DNA from: Enterococcus larvae
GTDB lineage: Bacteria > Bacillota > Bacilli > Lactobacillales > Enterococcaceae
Assembly: GCF_017830045.1 (NCBI RefSeq)
Contig: NZ_JAEDXU010000006.1
Location: 124,001 to 188,000, forward strand
Length of the DNA: 64,000 nt
Direction of reading: 5' to 3'
In this document: in pieces, positions 22,200 through 31,199 of the stretch
Layout of the letters: the number at the start of each line of letters is the position of its first letter
How positions within the stretch are numbered: position 1 is the first letter of the stretch
Notes under the pieces: generated by a model
What the model was told of the DNA's origin: nothing
What the model saw: only the letters and a program-made list of their open reading frames with translations
Database searches by the model: none
Translations under genes and position numbers: made by a program

Positions 22200-22859
22200 A
22201 TGAAAAAAACAGCCTATCCTGTTTCTACTCAAAAAAATTTGGTTGCTCCTGATAGTTTTTTTACACGTGAGATTTTAGCTCAAAGCTGGATCATTGAATT
22301 CAACGGCAACGAGTTCATCCATAAGGAAACGGAAAAACTGAATCATCTCTTCTATATCCTCGATGGAAAAGCAAAAATCCTGAAAAATCAGACGAATGGC
22401 AAACGAATGATCCTTCAATTTCTTGGGGAGCAGGATTTTATTGGCGAGCTGACGCTTGTCGGTGCAGAAAGCTTAACAAAAGATGTTGTTTCAATTGGCA
22501 AAACTATTTGTCTGGCACTTCCTATGACCTATGCAGCGGAAGAACTAATGAATGATCTTGCCTTTGTAAAAAAACTAAGCTGTTATATCGGGGAAAAGCT
22601 GTTGGCACGAATGGAGCATTTTACAACTAACCAGACCTTTGAACTAAAATATCGGCTGGCTGAGCTTCTATTGACTGTTTCCGTTGACAATAGTTATAAG
22701 GAAAAACATACAGAAATCGCTGAATACCTCGGCGTCAGCTACAGGCATCTGCTTTATACACTCAAAAACTTTAGAAATGCCGGCTTGATCGAAAAACAAG
22801 GGACTCACTATCTGATCGATTCGAAAAAAATACAGCAGCTGTTGGCAGAGATTCGATAA
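22200..22859 (+). CDS. Crp/Fnr family transcriptional regulator (YeiL-like)
   Basis: 219 residues. N-terminal cyclic-nucleotide-binding-like beta roll (LNHLFYILDGKAKILKN, GEQDFIGELTLVG) and a C-terminal winged helix-turn-helix (HTEIAEYLGVSYRHLLYTLKNFRNAGLIEKQG). There is no N-terminal cysteine cluster, so it is not a classic Fnr. The effector is unknown. It is divergently placed to the membrane protein gene and probably regulates it. Confidence 0.85.
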   Translation: MKKTAYPVSTQKNLVAPDSFFTREILAQSWIIEFNGNEFIHKETEKLNHLFYILDGKAKILKNQTNGKRMILQFLGEQDFIGELTLVGAESLTKDVVSIGKTICLALPMTYAAEELMNDLAFVKKLSCYIGEKLLARMEHFTTNQTFELKYRLAELLLTVSVDNSYKEKHTEIAEYLGVSYRHLLYTLKNFRNAGLIEKQGTHYLIDSKKIQQLLAEIR

Positions 22860-22935
22860 CTTTTTGATGCTCTACTATTATTTATCGACTTTAGCATCGC
22901 AGCTGCATCCCTCTTCTTACTTAATTTACTTAATA

Positions 22936-22984
22936 AAAAAGGATCGAACCACATGCTGCCAAGCAAGGAGGTCTGATCCTTTTT
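22936..22984. terminator. Bidirectional terminator between Crp/Fnr and Rgg-like genes
   Basis: AAAAAGGATC and GATCCTTTTT pair over 10 bp; the convergent genes end on both sides. Confidence 0.75.
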
Positions 22985-23016
22985 AATTTCATACGTTGAC
23001 GCCATCCTACAAACCG

Positions 23017-23862
23017 TTAGTTATGATAGTTTTTCAGCGCAGATACCGTATCTTCATACCCCATCTCATCTAAAACAGTTAAAAGCTCTGAGAAGCCTTT
23101 GACATATTGGTGGTCTATCTGAGTCTGTGTCACTTTTTCCAGTGCTGCTTCGATTGTCAGCTTTTGAAACAACTTATTCTTTCTTCCTGCATAGTCCTTG
23201 GCCTCTTCATAATAAAACGCCGCTTTCTCCCCTTGACCATGCTCCACCAGCAGCTGTCCCAAATTCAAGGCTAAATAGATACGAATATTATTTTCTCTGG
23301 GAAATTCTTCATATTTTTCAAATTCCTTTACTGCTCGTCCATATAAAAAAATCGCTTCTTCCACATTAAAGATTCTCAGAAAGTTATTCAAGCGTCTAAA
23401 ATCAGCGAACAGCCAGTTTTCTGTATCAAGCAATACTGGCCTCATCTGAGAAGAAATCTGATCGATCGTCAGCTCAGAAGATAGATTGCTTTCTAATAAT
23501 GCCATTTGAGAAAGTAAGTACAGCTCATAAAAACGCCTCGTTGGATGTTTCTCAGCGGCTAGCTTGATTGCTGCTGCTGTCTGAGTCAATTCTACACTGT
23601 TTCTTCTATTTTCAGCATAAATCAGCTGACTGTAATACTTTTCGTAACCGCTGATTTGATAGTCATTAGTGATATATAAGAATTCATCCATTTCCACACC
23701 AAGACTGTCCAATAATTGAATGACCTTATCAAATCCGGCAACATATTCCTGATTTTCAAAACGTGAGAGATTTGAGCGACTCATGATCCCTTTGCACAGC
23801 TCCTGCTGGCTCAAATTTCTCGATACTCTCAGCTCCTTGATCGTTTCACCGTAATGCTTCAT
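23017..23862 (-). CDS. Rgg/GadR/MutR-like XRE regulator
   Basis: About 281 residues from ATG 23862 (MKHYGETIKELRVSRNLSQQEL), chosen because AGGGGG lies 7 bp upstream; a longer frame starts at 23892. An XRE helix-turn-helix at residues 1-60 is followed by a long helical, TPR-like region typical of Rgg and related peptide-responsive regulators. It is divergent from the MFS gene at 23950, and an inverted repeat lies at its 5' end. It probably controls that transporter; the signal peptide, if any, was not found nearby. Confidence 0.82.
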   Translation of the reverse strand: MKHYGETIKELRVSRNLSQQELCKGIMSRSNLSRFENQEYVAGFDKVIQLLDSLGVEMDEFLYITNDYQISGYEKYYSQLIYAENRRNSVELTQTAAAIKLAAEKHPTRRFYELYLLSQMALLESNLSSELTIDQISSQMRPVLLDTENWLFADFRRLNNFLRIFNVEEAIFLYGRAVKEFEKYEEFPRENNIRIYLALNLGQLLVEHGQGEKAAFYYEEAKDYAGRKNKLFQKLTIEAALEKVTQTQIDHQYVKGFSELLTVLDEMGYEDTVSALKNYHN

Positions 23863-23882
23863 CGCCATCCCCCTTCCGAAAA

Positions 23883-23896
23883 GTGAGTACACTCAC
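23883..23896. promoter_or_regulatory. Inverted-repeat operator between Rgg-like and MFS genes
   Basis: GTGAGT and ACTCAC separated by AC form an inverted repeat in the divergent spacer, flanked by A runs. Likely binding site for the Rgg-like regulator. Confidence 0.45.
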
Positions 23897-23949
23897 AAAA
23901 AATCAGTTCTTTTTTTCTCAATGATACCATAAGAAAAAAAGAGGTGAGT

Positions 23950-25140
23950 ATGATAGACACAAGAAATAAACAAATCGCTTTACTACTTTCAGAAACAATT
24001 GCTACACGCATCACTATGTTCATGAGTGTTCCTTTTCTAATGATTTACTTATCCAACAGGTTTCATTTTTCAGCAACAGAGCTCAGCTTGATCATAGGGA
24101 TCAACCCATTATGTACAGTAATTTTCGGTCCATTAGGCGGTCGACTGACCGATAAAATCAGTCGCAGCAAAACCCTCTACATCGTTCCTTTCTTCTGGGG
24201 GCTGATCTTTCTTTCGTTTGCTGCGGCGTCCACATTTCCGGTCTTCCTGCTATTGAATGGTCTAAATGGGATTTGCTATGTGACGTATGAATCGACCGTC
24301 AAAAAAGTATTATCTTTTAATTCCACACTGAACAATAGAAAACTGGTATTCAATCTCAGATACACCTGTTTAGCTGTTGGTGCTTTTCTTGGCCCGTTGC
24401 TGCAGCTTCTATTTCCAAAAACTTCTACTGCTCATATGTATGTATTACTGGGAGGGACCTACCTTGTATCTGCTCTTCTCAATCGATGCTTTTTTAAAGA
24501 TTGTCCTCCAGCTGAAAAGACACCGCCTATAAATACTGCCGCTTCATCAGCAACAGATAGGAAAAACTTACTGTTGTTCCTATGCTTCTTATTAGGAATC
24601 GCTTTTTCTTATTTTGCTTATGCCCAATCTCAATCTACAGTTTCCTTATTTTTCACGTCTAAAGAGTTTGGCGTTGGCGGAAACAGTAAATATAGCCTCA
24701 TGCTTTCCATGAATGCTCTATTGATCTTGATTTTACAATTTCCGGTTCTGCGTGTGACTCAGCGTTTTCCTCCATTGAAGCTCCTGATGCTGAGCAATGT
24801 CCTGTTCAGTTTTAGTTTACTGCTGACACCTCAAAGCAGCAATTGGGGATATTTCCTAGTAATGGTTCTTTCATTTAGCTTAGGAGAAGTATTATTGGGC
24901 AGCAACTTTGATTATTCAGTCGATTCGTTTTCTACTGAGGAGAATAAAGGTCTTTACTTCGGTCTATCTGAAACGGTTCGTATCGGAAATACTATTGGGC
25001 CGATTGTTGGTGGATTATTGATCGAGGCGTCTCCTTCAGGAGGCTTCAAGGAAATTTTTATTATTCTCAGCCTGATCACGTTGGTTGGACAGCTGTTCCT
25101 GTGGCTTTATGGGAAGAACATTCGAATAAATCAACATTAG
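23950..25140 (+). CDS. MFS transporter (drug/sugar efflux type)
   Basis: 396 residues with about twelve hydrophobic helices. The loop 2-3 motif GPLGGRLTDKISRSK is the MFS motif A. The start is set at ATG 23950, 5 bp after GAGG; GTG at 23944 is inside the SD. It shares a divergent spacer with the Rgg-like gene. Likely a 12-helix exporter; the substrate is not predictable. Confidence 0.85.
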   Translation: MIDTRNKQIALLLSETIATRITMFMSVPFLMIYLSNRFHFSATELSLIIGINPLCTVIFGPLGGRLTDKISRSKTLYIVPFFWGLIFLSFAAASTFPVFLLLNGLNGICYVTYESTVKKVLSFNSTLNNRKLVFNLRYTCLAVGAFLGPLLQLLFPKTSTAHMYVLLGGTYLVSALLNRCFFKDCPPAEKTPPINTAASSATDRKNLLLFLCFLLGIAFSYFAYAQSQSTVSLFFTSKEFGVGGNSKYSLMLSMNALLILILQFPVLRVTQRFPPLKLLMLSNVLFSFSLLLTPQSSNWGYFLVMVLSFSLGEVLLGSNFDYSVDSFSTEENKGLYFGLSETVRIGNTIGPIVGGLLIEASPSGGFKEIFIILSLITLVGQLFLWLYGKNIRINQH

Positions 25141-25143
25141 AAT

Positions 25144-25186
25144 AATCGACCATCAATGATTGGATTACAATCATTGATGGTCGATT
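25144..25186. terminator. Bidirectional terminator between MFS gene and dnaN
   Basis: A 19-bp perfect stem (AATCGACCATCAATGATTG with its complement) around a five-base loop separates the convergent genes. Confidence 0.85.
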
Positions 25187-25203
25187 CACTTTTATTCATT
25201 AAA

Positions 25204-26334
25204 TTAGTTTGTTCGTACAGGTGTGATCAGCTGAATGAAATCAAGATCTGCTCCTGTCGGCTCTAATGTGAACGGACGAATTGGAGAAATGAATTTCATC
25301 GTGATCGATGTATCACCAAATGCTCGTAATGCCGCTTTCATATAATCCGGATTGAAGGATATCTCCAAAGGATCACCTGACACTTTTTCATAGCTCAGTG
25401 ATTCTTCGACTTTTCCGACTTCCGGAGAATTACCATAAAGGAATACAGACTCAGAAGTGATCGCCAGACGAACGATGTTATTACGCCCTTCGTGAGACAG
25501 CAGGGATGCCCGTTCAATCGCTGATAGAAATTCCGGTACATAGATATCTACTTCTGTGTTGAAGCTTGTAGGAATCAGACGATTTGTATCAGGGTAGTTC
25601 CCTTCCAACAGTCTGGAGTAGAAGTACATAGATTTCGTTTTGAACAGTACTTGATTTTCCATGATACTGATCTCAACCATTTCTTCTTCATCCGTAAAGG
25701 AGCGTGACAATTCCAATAGACTTTTTCCTGGAATAACGATATTAAAGTTTTCCACAGCTTGTTCGATTGGAATGATTCGTTGACTCAGTCTGTGAGAATC
25801 TGTTGCTACAGCTAAAAGCTTTTGATTTTCTAAAACAAAGTGTACCCCAGTAAGGATGGGACGACTTTCATGTAAAGAAACAGCAAAGCTGGTTTCGTTG
25901 ATGATTTTTGTCAACAGATGAACCGGCAGCTGAATTTGATTTTTCGCATCAATTACTGGAAGGTGTGGATAATTTTCTGCATCCAATCCATTCACTGTAA
26001 AATCAGCTTTTCCGGAAGTGATTGCTACTTGGTTATTTTCCAGAACTTCCAAGGTCACTGTTTCTTCAGGCAATTTACGAATGATTTCTCCAAAGAAACG
26101 TGCCTGCAGTACAATACTCCCTGTTTTTTCAATCGTCATTTGTGCTTTTTCATCTTCTACGCTTAAAAAGCTTTCTATAGAAATATCAGCATTGCTACCT
26201 GTTAATGATAATCCTTCTTCTGTCAGTACGATTTTTACCCCTGTTAGAATAGGGATTGTCGTTTTTGAAGAAATAGCTCTTTGAACTGTTTGCAGCTCCT
26301 GTAGGAAAATACTACGTTTGATCGTTAATTTCAT
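25204..26334 (-). CDS. dnaN: DNA polymerase III beta sliding clamp
   Basis: 376 residues from ATG 26334 (MKLTIKRSIFLQELQTVQRAI); the upstream GTG at 26346 overlaps the SD AAGGAG. Three clamp domains are recognisable, with YMKAALRAFGD and the terminal LITPVRTN (the conserved end of DnaN). Follows dnaA on the same strand with a 291-bp spacer containing DnaA boxes. Confidence 0.98.
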   Translation of the reverse strand: MKLTIKRSIFLQELQTVQRAISSKTTIPILTGVKIVLTEEGLSLTGSNADISIESFLSVEDEKAQMTIEKTGSIVLQARFFGEIIRKLPEETVTLEVLENNQVAITSGKADFTVNGLDAENYPHLPVIDAKNQIQLPVHLLTKIINETSFAVSLHESRPILTGVHFVLENQKLLAVATDSHRLSQRIIPIEQAVENFNIVIPGKSLLELSRSFTDEEEMVEISIMENQVLFKTKSMYFYSRLLEGNYPDTNRLIPTSFNTEVDIYVPEFLSAIERASLLSHEGRNNIVRLAITSESVFLYGNSPEVGKVEESLSYEKVSGDPLEISFNPDYMKAALRAFGDTSITMKFISPIRPFTLEPTGADLDFIQLITPVRTN

Positions 26335-26575
26335 CGTTAGCGACACTCCTTCTTATTTAGAATAATAGCTATCAAAATATAGCATATATAAATCATATTA
26401 AAGAAACAATCGTCTCTTGTCCATGTTGTCTGCCACGGTCATTATTTAAGCATAGAATCTTTAATCAGATTTATATAGTTACTCTTATATTATATATTAA
26501 AAGATAATAAAAGTAGTAGGTCCTGTTAATTCTGTGGAAAAGTAAAAAGACACGATAAAATCAAGAGTTTTCCCC

Positions 26576-26595
26576 TGTGGATAATATGTGGATAA
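26576..26595. promoter_or_regulatory. Two DnaA boxes between dnaA and dnaN
   Basis: TGTGGATAA occurs at 26576-26584 and again at 26587-26595, both perfect DnaA boxes in the same orientation, with TTTTCCACA-like sites beside them. This is the second half of a bipartite Firmicutes origin and often the side where unwinding occurs. Confidence 0.85.
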
Positions 26596-26625
26596 CTTTT
26601 AATGATTATCGAAAGTTTTCCACAA

Positions 26626-27966
26626 TCAAGGATTCAGCAGATTTTTGATTTCATTGACTTCTTTTTGGATCGTTGGGTCTTTTTCCATCAGCTGTTGGAT
26701 TTTTTCATGGGCATGAATCACTGTTGTGTGATCCTTACCGCCAAATTCTGCACCTATTTTTGGTAAGGAGCTATCTGTCATTTCCCGTGAAAGAAACATG
26801 GATATTTGTCTCGGTACCACAATAGATTTGACTCGCTTCTTCCCCTTTAGATCCTTCAAATGAATGTGATAGTACTTCGCTACTTCCTCTTGTATCTGAA
26901 GGATAGACAGGTCGTTTTTACTACCGGCAGCCTTGAGTGATTTCAGTGCATCGGCAGCTAAGCTAGTTGTGATATCCTGTCCGTTGATTGTAGCAAAGGC
27001 CTGTACGCGAACTAAAGCCCCTTCGAGTTCTCTGATATTAGAATCGATTTGCCCAGCAATGTAGCTGAGTGTATCATCAGGGATTTCAAGTCTTTCAGCA
27101 TCTGCCTTTTTCCGCAGGATCGCGATCCTCGTTTCTAAATCAGGTGGTGTGATATCGACAGAAAGTCCCCAGGCAAAGCGTGAAACCAGTCTTTCCGGCA
27201 GCTTAGGAATGTCATTGGGCGGACGGTCACTGGTCAATACGATTTGCTTGTTTTCATTATACAAATCGTTGAATGTATGGAAGAACTCTTCCAGTGTCGC
27301 TTCTTTTTCTGCAAGAAACTGAATATCATCAACTAACAGTAGGTCAACATTCCGATATTCGTTACGAAATTCTTCTGACTTTTTCGTTTGGATCGAATTG
27401 ATGAATTCGTTAGTGAATGTTTCACTGCTGACGTATTTGACTTTTGCATGTGGTTGATTCTGCAGCATCTGATGACCAATTGCGTGCATCAAGTGAGTTT
27501 TCCCAAGACCAACTCCTCCATAAAAGAACAGAGGGTTATAAATAGAGCCGGGATCTTCTGCAACAACCAAGGCCGCAGCGTGGGCCATCTGGTTTCCTTT
27601 TCCGATGACAAAGGTGTCAAAGGAGTACTTGGGATTCAGTAAGGCTTTTTTTCCATGATCTGCATATTCTTTTGGTTCAGGTTTCGGCTCTTCCAATTCA
27701 GGTGCCATCATGGAAGAATCACCACTGACAACAAAATGAGGAATGATTTCAGTTCCAGTCAGCTGAAAACCGATTTCAACGATTTTAGCCGCCAGATTTT
27801 TTTCCCAGTAATCTTTGTGAACTGCAGAGGGAACTTCAAGCCAAAGCTGACTGTTTTCCAGTTTTAGCGGATTGGTAGTTTTTATCCATGCATCAAAGCT
27901 GGGTGCCGACAGAACGGATTGGTAGGCTGTTTCTAAACTTTTCCAGAAACTTTCCACATCTGTCAT
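26626..27966 (-). CDS. dnaA: Chromosomal replication initiator DnaA
   Basis: 446 residues. Domain I at the N-terminus (WIKTTNPLKLENSQLWL), AAA+ domain with Walker A GGVGLGKTHLMHAIG and Walker B LLLVDDIQFLAEK, and the domain IV DnaA-box-binding signature GGKDHTTVIHAHEKI. ATG behind GAAGGAGG. Minus strand, reading away from oriC. Confidence 0.99.
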   Translation of the reverse strand: MTDVESFWKSLETAYQSVLSAPSFDAWIKTTNPLKLENSQLWLEVPSAVHKDYWEKNLAAKIVEIGFQLTGTEIIPHFVVSGDSSMMAPELEEPKPEPKEYADHGKKALLNPKYSFDTFVIGKGNQMAHAAALVVAEDPGSIYNPLFFYGGVGLGKTHLMHAIGHQMLQNQPHAKVKYVSSETFTNEFINSIQTKKSEEFRNEYRNVDLLLVDDIQFLAEKEATLEEFFHTFNDLYNENKQIVLTSDRPPNDIPKLPERLVSRFAWGLSVDITPPDLETRIAILRKKADAERLEIPDDTLSYIAGQIDSNIRELEGALVRVQAFATINGQDITTSLAADALKSLKAAGSKNDLSILQIQEEVAKYYHIHLKDLKGKKRVKSIVVPRQISMFLSREMTDSSLPKIGAEFGGKDHTTVIHAHEKIQQLMEKDPTIQKEVNEIKNLLNP

Positions 27967-28321
27967 TATGAGACCTCCTTCGTAAGTGGGTATGAAAAGT
28001 CTTGTGTATAACTATATAAATTCTGCTAAACAAACGACGCTGATTCTGCCGTTGTCTCATGCTGCAAACATATGTCTCTCTAATTCCGATCGTACCACGA
28101 CATGACTGTGTCTGGTGATCATAGGTATTAAAAGCCTTGAGAATTGGCGGAAATGAAGGTATGGAAGGCTCGAATGATCTTCAGCTTGCCTTCATTTACC
28201 TGCCATTTGATTAAATTGTTCCTACCTAATAAGCAGGACAGGCAATTTTTCGTGAGCGGCAGAAAGTAACAGGATATATATAGATGATTCGCAAATAAGA
28301 TTTTAGCATTTTTTCGGGACT

Positions 28322-28623
28322 TTTTCCACAGGCAATTAAGAATTGTGGAAAATAAATCAACAAAACGGGAAAAAGTTATCCCCAGCAGATAAAAGAATCG
28401 TGGAAAACTCTCTTGAAATTTACTTATCCACAAAACAATAGGGATAACAAATCCAGTAAAATCAAAGAAAACAAGTGATTATCCACAGGCAGAAAAAGAG
28501 ATGTGGAAAACTTTTTCACAGCCTGTTTTTTTGTGTAAAAACCAATTGAAAAATCAGAATAACCCGAATTGTATAAATAAGATATCCACAATATATTCAC
28601 GGGTTTAAAAAAAATGTGGATAA
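28322..28623. other. oriC: DnaA-box cluster upstream of dnaA
   Basis: Within the 794-bp spacer between dnaA and rpmH there are perfect boxes TTATCCACA at 28424-28432 and 28479-28487 and TGTGGATAA at 28615-28623, plus near matches at 28322-28330, 28343-28351, 28376-28384, 28502-28510 and 28582-28590. The surrounding DNA is very AT-rich. With the boxes at 26576-26595 this forms the bipartite replication origin. The rest of the spacer (27967-28320) carries the dnaA leader region and no gene. Confidence 0.92.
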
Positions 28624-28673
28624 CTTTTCTCCCTCTTTCGCTCAAATATTGGGAATTAATTCGCGAAGATTTA

Positions 28674-28703
28674 TTGACAAATCGGGGGCGGATTCGTTAT
28701 ACT
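28674..28703 (+). promoter_or_regulatory. rpmH promoter
   Basis: -35 TTGACA (28674-28679) and -10 TATACT (28698-28703), 18-bp spacing, 58 bp upstream of the rpmH ATG. Confidence 0.75.
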
Positions 28704-28760
28704 ATCAAAGTATGTCTATATTAATGATGGATAGATGGCAATCCAGGAGGTGGAATCAGA

Positions 28761-28895
28761 ATGAAAAGAACATATCAGCCAAATAAACGTAAACGTCAAA
28801 AAGTACACGGATTTCGTAAACGTATGAGTACTAAAAACGGTCGTCGCGTGTTAGCAAGCAGACGTCGTAAAGGCAGAAAAGTAATTTCAGCGTAA
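28761..28895 (+). CDS. rpmH: 50S ribosomal protein bL34
   Basis: 44 residues starting [18 protein letters not shown] and ending [13 protein letters not shown], a near-invariant bL34 sequence. ATG preceded by CAGGAGGTGG. First gene right of oriC, followed by its own terminator and rnpA. It is too short for many gene callers. Confidence 0.98.
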   Translation: MKRTYQPNKRKRQKVHGFRKRMSTKNGRRVLASRRRKGRKVISA

Positions 28896-28925
28896 TAGCA
28901 AATCAACTTTTATAACGCTTATAAA

Positions 28926-28986
28926 TAAAGAACCCTTTATTATCTTATACAACACAGTTGATGTAGAGATAATAAAGGGTTCTTTT
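28926..28986 (+). terminator. Terminator after rpmH
   Basis: AAAGAACCCTTTATTATCT pairs with its complement at 28967-28985; TTTTT follows. Separates rpmH from rnpA. Confidence 0.8.
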
Positions 28987-29156
28987 TCACTTTGAAAAAT
29001 GAAATAACAGATGAAAAATGTTGCCAGTAATGATAATATATACAGTTGAAGTCAATAAAAATCTTTCGCTTCTTTAAACGAAGAAAATCTAAAAAAAAAA
29101 TCGGTAATATGCTATCATTGTATGGTAAGTAAAAAGAAGAGAAACAAGGGATGCAG

Positions 29157-29492
29157 ATGAAAAAATCCTACAGGGTAAAGAAGGAAAAAGAATTTCAAGA
29201 TGTTTTTTTGAAAAAGCAGTCCTGCGCGAATCGACGATTTGTTGTCTACGTGTTGAAAAAGGATCAGAAGCACTTTCGTGTTGGGATCTCCGTAGGGAAA
29301 AAGATCGGGAATGCAGTGACAAGAAATGCTGTAAAGCGGAAGATACGCACATCTGTCTATGCATTGAAGGACAGAATAGATGCGTCTTATGATTTTATCG
29401 TCATCGCGAGACAGGGTGTAGAAGAACTGTCTTCAGAAGAAGTTATGACGAATTTGGAACATGTCCTGAAGCTTGCAAAAATTTTGAAATGA
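29157..29492 (+). CDS. rnpA: Ribonuclease P protein component
   Basis: 111 residues from ATG 29157 ([17 protein letters not shown]), with AAGGG six bases upstream; ATG at 29151 would add two residues. The RNR signature is visible as [16 protein letters not shown]. It is the protein cofactor of RNase P that matures tRNA 5' ends. Placed between rpmH and yidC as in nearly all bacteria. Confidence 0.97.
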   Translation: MKKSYRVKKEKEFQDVFLKKQSCANRRFVVYVLKKDQKHFRVGISVGKKIGNAVTRNAVKRKIRTSVYALKDRIDASYDFIVIARQGVEELSSEEVMTNLEHVLKLAKILK

Positions 29493-29507
29493 GAGAGGAA
29501 TAGATTT

Positions 29508-30338
29508 GTGAAAAAGTATAAGCGCTTATTATTAATGGCCGGTCTGGTCATGCTAGTTTTTGTTTTATCAGCCTGTGGTACCGCACCGATCAGCGAAAGC
29601 AGTACAGGGATCTGGGATCGCTATATTGTTTATTATTTTGCAGAAGCAATCAAGTTTCTGTCAGTTGGAGGAAATTCCGGGATTGGGATTATTCTCTTCA
29701 CATTGGTCATTCGGGTGATTCTGCTTCCATTGATGCATTTCCAAACAAAGAGTATGCGGAAAACGCAGGAGCTGCAGCCGCAGATGAAAGCCTTGCAAGA
29801 AAAATATTCATCAAAGGATTCTGAGACGCAGCGTCTGTTCAAAGAAGAGCAGCAGCGTTTATATTCTGAAAATGGCGTAAATCCTTATGCAGGATGTTTA
29901 CCGATGTTAGTTCAGATGCCGATCATGATGGCACTGTATCAATCTATCTCACGTGTTCCGGAGCTGAAAGAAGGAAGCTTCTTATGGCTAAATCTAGCCT
30001 CTCCTGACCCGTATCTGATTTTGCCGATTTTAGCAGCGGTATTTACCTTTGCCAGCAGCTACTTGACAAGTATGAGTCAGTTGGAATCAAATGCATCATT
30101 GAAAATCATGAACTATGTTATGCCGGTCATGATCTTTATGATGGGTCTGAGTCTGGCAAGTGGTCTGTCACTGTACTGGGTGATCTCTAACGCATTCTCA
30201 GTAGGTCAGACATTACTACTGAACAATCCATTCAAAATCAGAGCAGAGCGAGCAGAAAAAGTGAAACAACAGAAAGATCTTGAAAAAGCTTTGGAAAAAG
30301 CAAAGAATCCTAAGAAAAAACGAGTGAAAAAACGCTAA
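29508..30338 (+). CDS. yidC: Membrane protein insertase YidC/OxaA (lipoprotein)
   Basis: 276 residues from GTG 29508. An N-terminal lipoprotein signal with lipobox LSAC (cysteine about residue 23), then five helices and the YidC core GCLPMLVQMPIMMALYQ. It inserts membrane proteins with or without Sec. The basic C-terminal tail (KNPKKKRVKKR) binds ribosomes. Co-transcribed with rnpA and jag. Confidence 0.95.
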   Translation: MKKYKRLLLMAGLVMLVFVLSACGTAPISESSTGIWDRYIVYYFAEAIKFLSVGGNSGIGIILFTLVIRVILLPLMHFQTKSMRKTQELQPQMKALQEKYSSKDSETQRLFKEEQQRLYSENGVNPYAGCLPMLVQMPIMMALYQSISRVPELKEGSFLWLNLASPDPYLILPILAAVFTFASSYLTSMSQLESNASLKIMNYVMPVMIFMMGLSLASGLSLYWVISNAFSVGQTLLLNNPFKIRAERAEKVKQQKDLEKALEKAKNPKKKRVKKR

Positions 30339-30356
30339 AATAGAGGAGGTTTTGAT

Positions 30357-31133
30357 ATGCCGGTATATGAAGGGAATACGATCGAGGAAGCAACAGCCAA
30401 TGGTCTGCGTGCATTACAGCTGAAAAAAGATGCAGTAGAAATCACGATTTTATCCGAAGGTAAGAAAGGGTTTCTTGGATTTGGTAAAAAAGCAGCACAG
30501 GTTTCTATTGAGCCAACTGTTAGTGAGCAAGTTTCAGAAGCTGTAGAAGAGACGATTGAAGATATTGTCGCTGTGGATGAAGAAATAGGAATGAAGGAAG
30601 CTGTCAAACAAGCAGTAGTTTCTGATTCTACTTCGACAGCTGGACAGGAAAAATCGTTGGAGGAGCTGACAGATGAAGAAGCAATCACTGAATTAGCACT
30701 TTATCTGACAACTATTTCAAAAGAGCTGAATGCTCCGGCACTAGTTAGACTTGAACGTACAGCAGATAACATGATTTTCCATTTAGATACTGAAAAACCA
30801 GGTATCCTGATTGGGAAACATGGTAAGGTACTGAATGCAATGCAGTATCTGGCACAGGTCTTCATCCATCGTGCAGCGGCAAACAAGCTGTCTGTAGTTG
30901 TCAATGTAGGCGATTATCGTGAAAAGCGTCAGGCGATCTTAAAACGCTTGGCTGAGCGTACAGCTGAGAAAGTAAAGCGTACAGGCCAACCAGTATTTTT
31001 AGAGCCAATGCCTGCATTTGAAAGAAAACAGATTCACTTCACATTGAGTAAGGATGAATATATCAAAACCCATTCTGAGGGTGATGAGCCTTACCGTTAC
31101 TTGGTAGTTGAGCCTGTGAAGAAGTATTACTAA
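30357..31133 (+). CDS. khpB: RNA-binding protein Jag/KhpB (EloR)
   Basis: 258 residues: Jag-N domain (MPVYEGNTIEEATANGLRAL, GFLGFGKKAAQ), an acidic linker, a KH domain with GILIGKHGKVLNAMQYL, and an R3H domain (MPAFERKQIHFTLSK). KhpB with KhpA binds RNA and influences cell elongation in streptococci. Follows yidC by 18 bp behind GGAGG. Confidence 0.94.
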   Translation: MPVYEGNTIEEATANGLRALQLKKDAVEITILSEGKKGFLGFGKKAAQVSIEPTVSEQVSEAVEETIEDIVAVDEEIGMKEAVKQAVVSDSTSTAGQEKSLEELTDEEAITELALYLTTISKELNAPALVRLERTADNMIFHLDTEKPGILIGKHGKVLNAMQYLAQVFIHRAAANKLSVVVNVGDYREKRQAILKRLAERTAEKVKRTGQPVFLEPMPAFERKQIHFTLSKDEYIKTHSEGDEPYRYLVVEPVKKYY

Positions 31134-31149
31134 GAGTATTAATATTAGA

Positions 31150-31199
31150 GACGGGTACAATAATCAGTAAAATCCTGATTATTGTACCCGTCTTTTTTC
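31150..31199 (+). terminator. Terminator after khpB
   Basis: GACGGGTACAATAATCAG pairs with CTGATTATTGTACCCGTC, followed by TTTTTTC. It also overlaps the end of the convergent dipeptidase gene. Confidence 0.85.

Noticed and set aside
28128-28645. Small open frames in the oriC region
   Set aside because: They run through DnaA boxes and AT-rich DNA, have no SD and no family-like sequence.
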